The notes under the pieces: generated by a model
Told to the model about the DNA's origin: nothing
Seen by the model: only the letters and a program-made list of their open reading frames with translations
The model's database searches: none
NCBI GenBank assembly: GCA_963711595.1
Contig: CAVQER010000003.1
Location: 62,001-126,000 of the forward strand
Direction: 5' to 3'
Origin: JAUSIF01 sp963711595
GTDB taxonomy: Bacteria; Pseudomonadota; Alphaproteobacteria; Rhizobiales; Xanthobacteraceae
Length of the DNA stretch: 64,000 nt
In this document: one piece after another, positions 16,500-25,303 of the stretch
How the letters are laid out: each line of letters starts with the position of its first letter
Numbering within the stretch: the first letter of the stretch is position 1
Program-made: the position numbers and the translations under genes

Positions 16500-17345
16500 A
16501 TGGAGAAAAGCGGGACTCCAGTCATTCAAAGCCAGCCGAAACGATCGTCTAGTAACGCTTCTGGTCGACAAGGTGCGCAGACGCTCAATGAGAGTGTCAT
16601 GCAGCACGCGAAGTCGTTCGAGTTCGCGCGGCACGCGATCTTGCTCGACATCGACGGGACGCTGCTCGACCTTGCACCAACACCGGCTGGCGTGCTCGTG
16701 CCCTCCTCGCTGCAGGGCACGCTCACGACTCTGTGGAAATGGACGAGCGGCGCTCTCGCTCTCGTAAGCGGACGGCCGCTGAAGGACATTGACGGCATCT
16801 TTGCGCCGCTCGAATTGCCGGCGATCGGCGGCCACGGTGCCGAGATCAGGCCGACGGTGACAAAGGGAAAGGTGTTGCGTCGGCGTGTGCCACTGCTCGA
16901 AGAACGGTTGCGGCGCCAGCTGCTCGCCCTCGCGACGCGAGGCGTCTACATCGAGGACAAGGGTTATTCGATCGCCGTGCACTATCGCGGAGCACCCCAA
17001 CTCGGACCCGACCTGCGCACGGCGGTGGCCGGGATGACAGCCGGGCTTGCCACCGGAGCGTATGAACTCCTGCCGGGGAAATTCGTGATCGAAGTCAAGC
17101 CGACCGGATTCAACAAAGGCACCGCTGTGCTCGAATTGATGGAGCTCCCGCCCTTCCGCGGACGCAAGCCGATATTCATCGGTGACGACATCACCGATGA
17201 GGCGGTGTTCGCCATTCTTTCGGACGTCCGGGGCACCGGGATTTCCGTCGGCCGGCTGATTCCGGGGGTTTCCGGCATGTTCAACACGCCTTCAGAGGTT
17301 CGGCTCTGGCTCGATCGGTTGGCGCAGAGAGTCGCCGAGCAATGA
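16500..17345 (+). CDS. otsB: Trehalose-6-phosphate phosphatase
   Basis: HAD-superfamily trehalose-phosphatase, about 281 residues from ATG 16500; the frame is open further upstream and ATG 16599 is an alternative. Catalytic Asp50 and Asp52 lie in LLDIDGTLLDL, followed by LALVSGRPL, the conserved AIGGHGAEIR and the acidic motif FIGDDITDEAVF. It dephosphorylates trehalose 6-phosphate to trehalose. The stop overlaps the GH15 start by four bases (ATGA), and otsA follows, giving the order otsB-GH15-otsA. Trehalose serves as osmoprotectant. Confidence 0.9.
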   Translation: MEKSGTPVIQSQPKRSSSNASGRQGAQTLNESVMQHAKSFEFARHAILLDIDGTLLDLAPTPAGVLVPSSLQGTLTTLWKWTSGALALVSGRPLKDIDGIFAPLELPAIGGHGAEIRPTVTKGKVLRRRVPLLEERLRRQLLALATRGVYIEDKGYSIAVHYRGAPQLGPDLRTAVAGMTAGLATGAYELLPGKFVIEVKPTGFNKGTAVLELMELPPFRGRKPIFIGDDITDEAVFAILSDVRGTGISVGRLIPGVSGMFNTPSEVRLWLDRLAQRVAEQ

Positions 17346-19136
17346 GCGAACAGGGACTTGACCTTGCGGTCGTCGGGAACGGACGCATCGCCGCGCTGAT
17401 CGATCCTCGCGCGCGCGTCGTCTGGTGGTGCTTTCCTCGCTTCGACAGCGACCCAGTCTTTTGTCGCCTGCTCGCCGGCAATGAAGAAAAGGGGCTCACG
17501 GACGTCGTCCTGGACGGCTTCGTCCGCAGTCATTCCGAGTACGTCAGGAACAGCGCCATCGTTCGCACGACACTTACCGACATGAACGGAGCGACGGTGC
17601 AAGTCACGGACTTCGCTCCGCGCTTCCGAAATTTCGGCCGCATGACGAAGCCGCCGCAACTCATTCGGATCATCGAGCCGCTGTCAGGAATGCCGCGCAT
17701 CTCGATTCGCGTCCGGCCATGCGACGATTACGGCCGGCCGATCTCGCGCCATTCGCTTGGCAGCAATCACATCACCTACTGGGGCGAGAAGAGCGTCGTC
17801 CGGCTCACCACCGACGCGCCGCTCTCCTACATCGAAAGCGAAGCTGCGTTCGTTCTCACGCGACCGCTTTATCTTGTCTTCAGTGCCGATGAGCCGTTCC
17901 CGGGCGAGCTTGCTGCGACCGGTCGCGACCTCCTCACCCGCACATTGGACTACTGGACGGATTGGGTCCGCGGGCTGTCGCTCTCCTATGATTGGCAAGG
18001 CGCCGTGATCCGCGCCGCGATCACATTGAAGCTCAGCAACTTCGAGGAAACCGGCGGCATCGTCGCGGCGCATACGACGTCGATTCCGGAAGCGCAGGGA
18101 TCCGGCCGCAACTGGGACTATCGCTATTGCTGGCTGCGCGACGCCTATTTCGTCGTGAAGGCGTTGAGCCGCATCGGTGCGACGCGCACGATGGAAGACT
18201 TCATCTCCTTTATTCTTGGTATTGCGTCGACGAGCGAAAGCGAGCCGCTGCGCCCGGTGTACGGCATCGTTCCGTCCGACCCGATGCCCGAGCGCACCGC
18301 CGATCTGCTTGCCGGCTATTTCGGCAATGGGCCGGTGCGCATCGGAAATGCGGCGGCCGAACAGCAACAGCACGATGTCTACGGGAGCATCATCCTTGCC
18401 GCGCTCCCGATGTTCTTCGACCAGCGGCTGCCGAACTCCGGGCGACGAGAATCTGTTTCGGTTTCTCGAGCCTATCGGCGAAAAGGCCGCGAGATATGCG
18501 CTGGAGCCTGACGCAGGCATCTGGGAGTACCGGCAACGCACCCGCGTGCACACTTATTCGGCAGCGATGTGCTGGGCCGGCTGCAACCGGCTCGCTGCGA
18601 TCGCGGCCCACATCGGACACGGCGAGCGCGCGCAGTATTGGGACGCCAAGGCGGAAGCAATTCGCAAGCCTCTCCTGGAGCGCGCGTGGAACGAGAAACG
18701 CCAGGCGTTCACGGTCGCGTTCGATTCCGAGGATCTTGACGCAAGTTGTCTGCTCCTTGCGGAACTCGGATTGCTGGAAGCGAGCGATCCGCGCTTCGCA
18801 AGTACCGTTTCCGCCATCGAAAAGGAACTTTTCCAACACAATAATGTTATGCGCTATGCGACCGCCGACGATTTCGGTTTGCCCGAAACTGCATTTCTCG
18901 TTTGTCGTTTCTGGTTGATCGACGCCTGGTGGTCGCTGGGCCGGCGGGAAGAAGCTCGCGAGTTATTTGTCGATGCTCTCGAACGGCGAAATCGATACGG
19001 ACTGCTTTCCGAGGACATCGATCCGCAGAGCGGTCAACTCTGGGGAAACTTCCCGCAGACTTATTCCATGGCGGGTATGATCCTTTCCGCCATGCGCCTC
19101 TCGCGAAGCTGGGAGGATCGATATTGGCGCGGCTAG
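17342..19136 (+). pseudogene. Glycoside hydrolase family 15 protein (glucoamylase/trehalase-like), interrupted by a one-base frameshift
   Basis: Two frames together encode a GH15 protein of about 597 residues, the normal length. Frame one covers the N-terminal domain and the (alpha/alpha)6-barrel start with GRNWDYRYCWLRDAYF at about residue 255, then goes out of frame after FFDQRLPNSG at 18440. Frame three resumes there with DENLFRFLEPIGEKA, DAGIWEYRQRTRVHTYS (catalytic Glu region) and LPETAFLVCRFWLIDAWWSLGR to the stop at 19136. Removing one G from GGG at 18440-18442 restores a single frame. Family members hydrolyse alpha-glucosidic bonds, including trehalose in actinobacteria. A sequencing error or a real mutation would look the same. 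Confidence 0.85.
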
Positions 19137-20626
19137 TCGTCGTTTCGAACCGCGTGTCGTTTCCGACACGCGCCGGCGGTCGCGCGGGCGGCCTCGAAGT
19201 CGCGTTGCAGGCGGTCTTCAAGAAGTATCCGGGGATCTGGTTCGGCTGGAGCGGCCGCGTCGTCGACGAAAAAGATGACGTCGAGACGCGCGAAATCGGC
19301 GCCGAAGCGCTCAAATTCATCGTCACCGATCTTACCGAAGAAGATCATCGCGAGTACTACAACGGCTTCGCCAATCGCGTGCTGTGGCCGATCCTTCATT
19401 ATCGGCTCGATCTCGCAGAATACTCACTGCGCGATCTGACCGGTTATCTGCGGGTAAACGACCATTTCGCCGACGAGCTGCACAAGATCCTGCGGCCCGA
19501 CGACGTCGTCTGGGTGCACGACTATCATCTGATTCCGCTTGCCGCTGCGCTGCGGGAGCGAGGCCATCGCAACAAGATCGGCTTTTTCCTGCACATTCCG
19601 CTGCCGCCGAGCGAAATCCTCACCGCACTTCCCAGCCACGAGCGCCTGTTTCCGACGCTGACGCATTACGACCTGGTTGGCTTCCAGACGGAGACCGACA
19701 GTCTGAACTTCGCCCGCTATCTCATCACCGAGTGCAAGGTGCCGAGCCGCGATTTGAAAGTGTTCTTGGCCAATGGACGCGCCGTGCAGGTCGGCGTCTT
19801 TCCAGTCGGAGTCGCGGCATCGGAACTGCGCCAGTGGGCCGAACGGGGCGAGCGTTCGCAGTTCGTCAGACGCGTTACCGACAGTCTGTCGGGACGCGCG
19901 ATGATCATCGGCGTCGACCGCCTCGACTACAGCAAAGGCATCGTTCCGCGCATGGAGGCGTTTGAGAACTTCCTGCGCGCGCATCAAAACTGGCGCGGCC
20001 AAGTCACCTATTTGCAGATCACGCCGCGCAGCCGCTTCAAGATCCGCGAGTACGTCGAGGTCGAGCAGCAGGTCAGCACGACGGCCGGACGCATAAATGG
20101 AAGCCTTGGCGACGTCGACTGGACACCGATCCGCTATGTCAATCAGTCGTACCCGCGCTCGTCGCTTGCCGGACTGTATCGGTGCTCGCGAGTCGGGCTT
20201 GTCACGCCGCTGCGCGACGGGATGAACCTTGTCGCCAAGGAATTTGCCGCATCGCAGAACCCGGACGATCCAGGCGTTCTCATTCTCTCGCGTTTCGCCG
20301 GCGCATCGAAGGAATGCGAGGGTGCGTTGCTCGTCAACCCATACGACACGGGTTCGGTCGCTGAGGCGATCGCCCGCGCCCTGGAAATGCCCGCCGAGGA
20401 ACGGCGCGAGCGTCACCAATTGAATTTCAAGAATCTCAGTGAAAATGACATCGCGCTGTGGGGCGAACGATTCCTGATGACACTTACTGGCGCAGAGGAG
20501 GATCTCTCGCTGTTCCCGGACGGACTCAATTTGGAGCCCGCGACCGGTCCTAAAGAAAAGACAGCGGCAACATCCATTCGAGAGCTGACGAAGGCGCGAT
20601 CCGCAAGCGGCCGCGTTGCGCGCTAA
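19124..20626 (+). CDS. otsA: Trehalose-6-phosphate synthase (UDP/ADP-glucose-dependent)
   Basis: GT20-family glycosyltransferase, 500 residues, joining a nucleotide-activated glucose to glucose 6-phosphate. The start is TTG 19124: GGGAGG at 19111-19116 lies seven bases upstream and translation gives the standard N-terminus LVVVSNRVSFP. Other hallmarks are VWVHDYHLIPLAAALRERG, IGFFLHIPLPPSEIL, IIGVDRLDYSKGI and LVTPLRDGMNLVAKEF. It overlaps the GH15 stop by 13 bases, so it is translated from the otsB-GH15 message. Its own stop overlaps the convergent pfkB stop. Confidence 0.92.
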   Translation: MARLVVVSNRVSFPTRAGGRAGGLEVALQAVFKKYPGIWFGWSGRVVDEKDDVETREIGAEALKFIVTDLTEEDHREYYNGFANRVLWPILHYRLDLAEYSLRDLTGYLRVNDHFADELHKILRPDDVVWVHDYHLIPLAAALRERGHRNKIGFFLHIPLPPSEILTALPSHERLFPTLTHYDLVGFQTETDSLNFARYLITECKVPSRDLKVFLANGRAVQVGVFPVGVAASELRQWAERGERSQFVRRVTDSLSGRAMIIGVDRLDYSKGIVPRMEAFENFLRAHQNWRGQVTYLQITPRSRFKIREYVEVEQQVSTTAGRINGSLGDVDWTPIRYVNQSYPRSSLAGLYRCSRVGLVTPLRDGMNLVAKEFAASQNPDDPGVLILSRFAGASKECEGALLVNPYDTGSVAEAIARALEMPAEERRERHQLNFKNLSENDIALWGERFLMTLTGAEEDLSLFPDGLNLEPATGPKEKTAATSIRELTKARSASGRVAR

Positions 20627-21585
20627 TGCCAGGCGCCCGCGCGCGCCTGGACCTCGTCCACCTGAACCGCCGGACGCAGGCGTTCCACATCGTTGCGATC
20701 GCACAAAGCCGTGCCGGGCGAGAGCACCGCGGCCGCGCCCGCGGCAACCGCGTAGCGGAGTGCATCCGGCATCGAATGGTTTGAGACCAGGGCCCAAAGC
20801 AGCGCACCGAGGAAGCTGTCGCCTGCTCCGACTGCGCTCACCATGTGGATGTGTGGCGCGTGCGCGCGCCAGGCGCGATCGCGCGTCACTAGCAATGCGC
20901 CGAGATCGCCGAGCGACAGCGCTACCATCTCCGCATGGTTGCCGTCGATCATGCGACGGCTCGCTTCGATCAGCGATGCGTCATCTTCCGCCTCGAACCG
21001 CAGCAGTTCATTCAACTCGCGCAGATTCGGTTTGACCAGGAAAACCCCTTCCTGAAGGGCCGCGGCCAACGCGTCGCCGGACGTGTCGAGCACGAAGCGT
21101 GCCCCGGTTTTTGCCGCGTGGCGCGCGACGCGCGCGTAGAAGTCGATGGGCACCCCGGGCGGCAAGCTTCCACTCCCCACGATGAAATCCGGTTTGGCCT
21201 GGAGAGCGACAAGCGCATTCAGGCATTGGCGCCATTCCGCCTCGACGAATTGCGGACCCGGCAACACAAACCGATACTCGGCGCCGGTCGCCTCCTCCAG
21301 CACCGTGAAGTCCTCGCGTGTCTCTTCCTTGAGGTCGATCGCAAGATTGGGGATGCCCTCGCGGTCGACCAGCCGGCGCAGCAACTGACCGGTCGCGCCG
21401 CCGGTCGGATAAATCAGCTCGACGTCGGCGCCCAAACGGACCGCAACGCGGGCGACATTCACACCGCCACCGCCGGGATAGACGCGCGGTGTGGCGCACC
21501 GAAGTTTCCGCACCGGTGTAAGGCGGTCTACGGAAGTCGATATATCGATCGATGGATTGAGCGTGATCGCTACAATATTCGTCAT
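20623..21585 (-). CDS. pfkB: PfkB-family 1-phosphofructokinase/6-phosphofructokinase
   Basis: Ribokinase-fold sugar-phosphate kinase, 320 residues. ITLNPSIDISTSVDRL is the usual start of the hexose-phosphate kinase branch, PGGGGVNVARVAVRLGAD is the first PfkB signature and VSAVGAGDSFLGALLWAL the second, with the catalytic Asp in GAGDS. KPNLRELNELL matches the FruK/PfkB type. It probably phosphorylates fructose 6-phosphate or fructose 1-phosphate. The two stops of otsA and this gene overlap by two bases in convergent orientation. Confidence 0.88.
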   Translation of the reverse strand: MTNIVAITLNPSIDISTSVDRLTPVRKLRCATPRVYPGGGGVNVARVAVRLGADVELIYPTGGATGQLLRRLVDREGIPNLAIDLKEETREDFTVLEEATGAEYRFVLPGPQFVEAEWRQCLNALVALQAKPDFIVGSGSLPPGVPIDFYARVARHAAKTGARFVLDTSGDALAAALQEGVFLVKPNLRELNELLRFEAEDDASLIEASRRMIDGNHAEMVALSLGDLGALLVTRDRAWRAHAPHIHMVSAVGAGDSFLGALLWALVSNHSMPDALRYAVAAGAAAVLSPGTALCDRNDVERLRPAVQVDEVQARAGAWH

Positions 21586-21717
21586 TTGCAGATTGTTTGG
21601 CTGGCCCCGAAGTCAACGGAATGCGCGGATCATGGTTCCCCCTGGCCACGTCGCCGTTCGCGGAACCCAAAAACGACTGGGCAATTGCAGTCTCATCGGC
21701 GGCGCCGGAGTGGGACC

Positions 21718-22014
21718 ATGGCGAAACGCAAAAGGACCGCAACACGCTGGTCCAATCGGGTGACGCGTGAAAGCAACGCGCTCGATCTGGATCGCGGGGT
21801 GTTCACCTGGACAAATCCGAAACGGATCGCCGCATCGCTCAAGCGTTCGGCGGAGCGAAGCAAGCGACGCAAGTCGGAGCCGTATCGTTCGGCGATGTCG
21901 ATGCTGACGTTCTATATCAATCGTGCGGGCCGCGACCTTCCGCGCGAACGCCGAAAAGTTCTGAACAGCGCGAAGGACGCATTGCGGCGCGAGTTTGGAC
22001 GGGCCGATCGGTAG
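21718..22014 (+). CDS. DUF3175 domain-containing small basic protein
   Basis: Short basic protein of 98 residues matching the DUF3175 pattern in full: RWSNRVTRESNALDLDRGVF, then PKRIAASLKRSAERSKRRK and SAMSMLTFYINRAGRDLP. These proteins are widespread in Proteobacteria and have no known function. No signal peptide or membrane segment; the high Arg/Lys content would suit nucleic-acid contact, which is only an inference. GGAG lies near the ATG. A nested GC hairpin follows the stop. Confidence 0.8.
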   Translation: MAKRKRTATRWSNRVTRESNALDLDRGVFTWTNPKRIAASLKRSAERSKRRKSEPYRSAMSMLTFYINRAGRDLPRERRKVLNSAKDALRREFGRADR

Positions 22015-22045
22015 CAGAACGCAGATTCTCCGACCTCCAAAGCGT

Positions 22046-22079
22046 GACGGCCCCGTCCGCGTTGCGGAGCAAGGCCGTC
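22046..22079 (+). terminator. Nested stem-loop downstream of the DUF3175 gene
   Basis: Outer arms GACGGCC (22046-22052) and GGCCGTC (22073-22079) enclose an inner TCCGC-GTT-GCGGA hairpin (22056-22068). It begins 31 bases after the DUF3175 stop. There is no T run, so its role as a terminator is uncertain. Confidence 0.35.
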
Positions 22080-22218
22080 TATTCGCCGCGCAGTTGCCCA
22101 TGAGATCGCAGGGTGGGCCTGCGCCATTTTGAAACGCGCGGCTCCCGTTTCCAGTTCCGATTTCAGCGAACGAAACTTGGCGCTACGCGTTCCATGTGGC
22201 GGCCGATAGAGGATTTCA

Positions 22219-23331
22219 ATGGCGGGCAGCGTTTCAAAGAAGATCGCACAGACGGCGGATCGCGACCTTTCCGAACGTGTGCCGTTCAGCTTTCACGGCG
22301 CCGCGCGGCTGCCGTTGGTCGATGTCGAGAACTACAACATCGAATTTCGCGAGAATCGCCGTTTCGTCGGGGACAAGGCGAACAAGCAGGCGCTGTTCGA
22401 TCTGGTGCGAAAGCACCGGCACCTTGCCCGAAAGAACGGACGAGATCCATTTGGCGACCTGCCCGACGACAAAATCGGCAAAAAACTCGTGACTCGCGTG
22501 CTGAGAAAAGGCGGGCACGCCGCGCAGGGCGTGGTGCATGCTGCAATCGACGAATTTGCCGAGCGTCTCGTGCAAGTCGTTCGGCGTTTTCTAAAACTTC
22601 CCGAATGGAAACGAGTGGAACGGATCGCGGTTGGCGGCGGAACGCGTTCGGGACGGCTCGGGGAATACATCATCGGCCGTGCGCAGCACCTCTTGAACGA
22701 GAAGAAAATTCGGATCGACTTGCGCCCGATCCGCGCCGACCCCGATGAAGCCGGCCTGTTGGGCGCGGCTTACCTTGTGCCGAGCTGGGTACTCGCAGGC
22801 TACGACGGGATTCTGGCGATCGATATCGGCGGCACCAACATCCGTGCGGGTGTGTTGGAACTGAAGATCAAGAAGTCCCGCAGCCTAGTCAGGGCACGAG
22901 TTCAGCAATCAGTGATCTGGGAACACGCGGATGAGGATCCGGATCGCGCCGAAGCCGTGGACGAACTGACGAAGATGTTGCGAAGAATGGTGCGCGAGGC
23001 GAGGCGTGCGAAGATCCGGCTCGCGCCATTTATCGGTATCGGCTGTCCCGGGCGTACCCGCATTGACGGCGCGATCGACCGCGGCGCGCAGAACCTGCCC
23101 GGCAATTGGGAGGCGGACCGCTTCAACCTCCCGCTGCGGCTACGACAGGACGTGCGCATCGTTCGCGGACTAGAGACGGTCGTGCTTATGCACAATGACG
23201 CGGTCGTGCAGGGTCTTAGCGAGCTCCCCCGCATGCAGGACGTGACGGATTGGGCGATCCTGACGATCGGTACTGGGCTCGGCAACGCGAAATTCACGAA
23301 CCGCTGGCCGCGACGAAAACGCAAAGACTGA
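22219..23331 (+). CDS. ROK-family protein with an unusual N-terminal domain
   Basis: 370 residues. From about residue 197 it has ROK features: ILAIDIGGTNIRAGVLELK (phosphate-binding loop), IGIGCPGRTRIDGAIDRGAQNLPG and WAILTIGTGLGNAKFTN. The GH and CXCGXXGC zinc motifs of classical ROK sugar kinases are not seen. The first 190 residues precede the kinase fold and include FRENRRFVGDKANKQALFDL and RIAVGGGTRSGRLGEYIIGRA, which also looks nucleotide-binding. It could be a sugar kinase or a regulatory homologue. It follows trehalose genes and precedes the Ugp-like importer. Confidence 0.75.
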   Translation: MAGSVSKKIAQTADRDLSERVPFSFHGAARLPLVDVENYNIEFRENRRFVGDKANKQALFDLVRKHRHLARKNGRDPFGDLPDDKIGKKLVTRVLRKGGHAAQGVVHAAIDEFAERLVQVVRRFLKLPEWKRVERIAVGGGTRSGRLGEYIIGRAQHLLNEKKIRIDLRPIRADPDEAGLLGAAYLVPSWVLAGYDGILAIDIGGTNIRAGVLELKIKKSRSLVRARVQQSVIWEHADEDPDRAEAVDELTKMLRRMVREARRAKIRLAPFIGIGCPGRTRIDGAIDRGAQNLPGNWEADRFNLPLRLRQDVRIVRGLETVVLMHNDAVVQGLSELPRMQDVTDWAILTIGTGLGNAKFTNRWPRRKRKD

Positions 23332-23513
23332 CCGGCGCATCGGAACCGTTTCGCCCTCCGGGCAAGGGATAGCTAGCGTTCCGTTGGGGGCGCCCTATGC
23401 TATCGTCCACGCCAATTCCCGCTCCCGGCAAAGACCGCCGCAGTCACGGCGCCGTCATCGTCGGTAAATAGACGGGACTGTCGCTTCGGCGACGACAATG
23501 GAGGGAGGAGAGC

Positions 23514-24836
23514 ATGCCTGTTCGCAAATTTGCGATTGCTGCCGCCGTAGCGGCGTTGTTTGGAGCCGCGACACCTGCGCACGCGCAGATCGAAATTCAG
23601 TGGTGGCACGCGATGACCGGCGGCAACAACGACGTCATTGTAAAGCTCGCCAACGAATTCAACGAATCGCAGAAGGACTACAAAGTTGTCCCAACCTACA
23701 AGGGCAGCTATCCGGACACGATGAACGCTGGCATTGCTGCGTTCCGGGCAGGCAATGCGCCGCACATCATGCAGGTGTTCGAAGTCGGAACGGCGACGAT
23801 GATGGCGGCAACGGGCGCGGTGAAGCCCGTGCATGTTCTGATGAAAGAGTTTGGCGAGAAGTTCGACCCGCAGGCGTATCTGCCGGCGATCACCGGCTAC
23901 TACTCGACGACAAAGGGCGAGATGCTCTCGTTCCCGTTCAATTCCTCATCGACGGTGATGTGGATCAACGTCGATGGATTTAAGAAGGCCGGCCTAGATC
24001 CCAGCTCACCACCGAAAACCTGGCCCGAAGTTTTCGAAGCGGCAAAGAAGCTGAAGGCTGCGGGCTACAGCAACTGCGGATTTTCCAACGCCTGGGCGAC
24101 GTGGGTGAACATCGAGCAGTTCTCTGCTTGGCACAACGTACCCATTGGCTCCAAGGCAAACGGGCTCGGCGGTTTCGACACGGAATTGCAATTCAACTCG
24201 CCGATGCACGTCAAGCACTTGCAAAACCTCATCGACCTGCAGAAAGACAAGACTTATGACTATTCTGGCCGCACGAACGCCGGAGAAGGTCGCTTTACAT
24301 CCGGCGAATGCCCGATCTTCCTGACCTCCTCAGCCTTCTTCGGAAACGTGAAGAACAACGCCAAGTTCGAATGGCGCAACGCACCGATGCCTTACTACCC
24401 GGATGTCGCCGGCGCGCCACAGAACTCGATCATCGGCGGGGCGTCGCTCTGGGTCATGGGTGGCAAGAAGCCGGAGGAATACAAGGGAGTCGCGAAGTTC
24501 TTCGCGTTCCTCTCCGACACCGATCGCCAGATCGCGATTTACAAGGCGTCGGGGTATCTCCCGATCACCAAGGAGGCATACGCAAAGAACAAGGCCTCGG
24601 GCTACTACAAGGACGCGGCCTATCTCGAGACTCCGCTTCTCGAGCTGACCAACAAGGAGCCGACCGACAATTCGCGTGGCCTGCGGTTCGGCAACATGGT
24701 CCAGCTGCGGGACGTCTGGTCCGAGGAAATCGAGTTGGCGCTCGCCGGCAAGAAATCCGCGAAGGAGGCGCTTGACGCCGCGGTGACGCGCGGTAACGCC
24801 ATGCTGCGCCAGTTTGAACGCACAGTTACGCGCTAA
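23514..24836 (+). CDS. ugpB: UgpB-like sugar/glycerol-3-phosphate ABC transporter substrate-binding protein
   Basis: Periplasmic binding protein of 440 residues. The signal peptide MPVRKFAIAAAVAALFGAA ends near THAHAQ-type text at residue 25. The mature N-terminus IEIQWWHAMTGGNNDVI and the segment APHIMQVFEVGTATMM are typical of UgpB, and FPFNSSSTVMWINVDGFKKAG also fits. A GGAGGGAGG run precedes the ATG. First gene of the importer series; the ligand may be glycerol 3-phosphate, a phosphodiester or a sugar. Two hairpins follow the stop. Confidence 0.9.
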   Translation: MPVRKFAIAAAVAALFGAATPAHAQIEIQWWHAMTGGNNDVIVKLANEFNESQKDYKVVPTYKGSYPDTMNAGIAAFRAGNAPHIMQVFEVGTATMMAATGAVKPVHVLMKEFGEKFDPQAYLPAITGYYSTTKGEMLSFPFNSSSTVMWINVDGFKKAGLDPSSPPKTWPEVFEAAKKLKAAGYSNCGFSNAWATWVNIEQFSAWHNVPIGSKANGLGGFDTELQFNSPMHVKHLQNLIDLQKDKTYDYSGRTNAGEGRFTSGECPIFLTSSAFFGNVKNNAKFEWRNAPMPYYPDVAGAPQNSIIGGASLWVMGGKKPEEYKGVAKFFAFLSDTDRQIAIYKASGYLPITKEAYAKNKASGYYKDAAYLETPLLELTNKEPTDNSRGLRFGNMVQLRDVWSEEIELALAGKKSAKEALDAAVTRGNAMLRQFERTVTR

Positions 24837-24847
24837 GTGCGAATAGT

Positions 24848-24888
24848 GGAGCGGGGCCGATTGCACCCCGCTCCGCCCCTTCTGGGGC
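24848..24888 (+). other. Tandem stem-loops between ugpB and the VOC gene
   Basis: First hairpin: perfect 9-bp stem GGAGCGGGG (24848-24856) with CCCCGCTCC (24866-24874). Second: GCCCC (24875-24879), TTCT loop, GGGGC (24884-24888), ending seven bases before the next start codon. There is no T tract, so protection of the ugpB message or a translational effect on the next gene is more likely than termination. Confidence 0.6.
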
Positions 24889-24895
24889 ATGGGGC

Positions 24896-25294
24896 ATGAA
24901 ACTCACGACAGTTGTTCCGATGTTGAGCGTATCCGATCTCAATCGGACAATTTCGTTTTACTGCGACCGCTTGGGTTTTCACGTCGTGAACAAATTTGGC
25001 GACCCGGAGCCAGCCTGGTGCATGCTCGCGCGGGACGGCACCAAGTTGATGTTCAACCGCCCGCCCGCGGATGAAATGAAGGATCTTCCGCAGCGCGCGA
25101 AGGACTTTCAGATCTTCTATTTCTACCCGGACAACGTGGAGGCGCTGCACGCGGCGTGGAAGGCGAAGCGCCTTCCTGTGACGGAGCTGCGCGTCACCGA
25201 CTACGGTATGAAAGAATTCGAGCTTCGCGATCCGGACGGCTACTGGCTATGGTTCGGCCAGGAATCCCACGAGCCGCCGACGGCGCACGAGTAA
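24896..25294 (+). CDS. VOC-family (glyoxalase/bleomycin-resistance-like) protein
   Basis: 132 residues with the vicinal-oxygen-chelate fold: VVPMLSVSDLNRTISFYCDRLGF at the N-terminus, WCMLARDGTKLMFNRP in the middle and GMKEFELRDPDGYWLWFGQ at the end. In the family the metal ligands are His/Glu residues; here Glu in FELRDPDG is the clearest. The activity may be a dioxygenase, a lyase or a binding role. It is inserted between ugpB and ugpA, where a VOC gene is not normally expected, and spacing of ten bases to ugpA indicates co-transcription. Confidence 0.82.
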   Translation: MKLTTVVPMLSVSDLNRTISFYCDRLGFHVVNKFGDPEPAWCMLARDGTKLMFNRPPADEMKDLPQRAKDFQIFYFYPDNVEALHAAWKAKRLPVTELRVTDYGMKEFELRDPDGYWLWFGQESHEPPTAHE

Positions 25295-25303
25295 CCCGAC
25301 CCC

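Noticed and set aside
19424..20797. 457-codon minus-strand frame opposite otsA
   Set aside because: otsA motifs are complete on the plus strand; the opposite frame has no family features and crosses the otsA/pfkB junction.
23480..23493. GTCGC-TTCG-GCGAC hairpin upstream of ugpB
   Set aside because: Only five pairs with a common stable tetraloop; too short in GC-rich DNA to claim a regulatory role.
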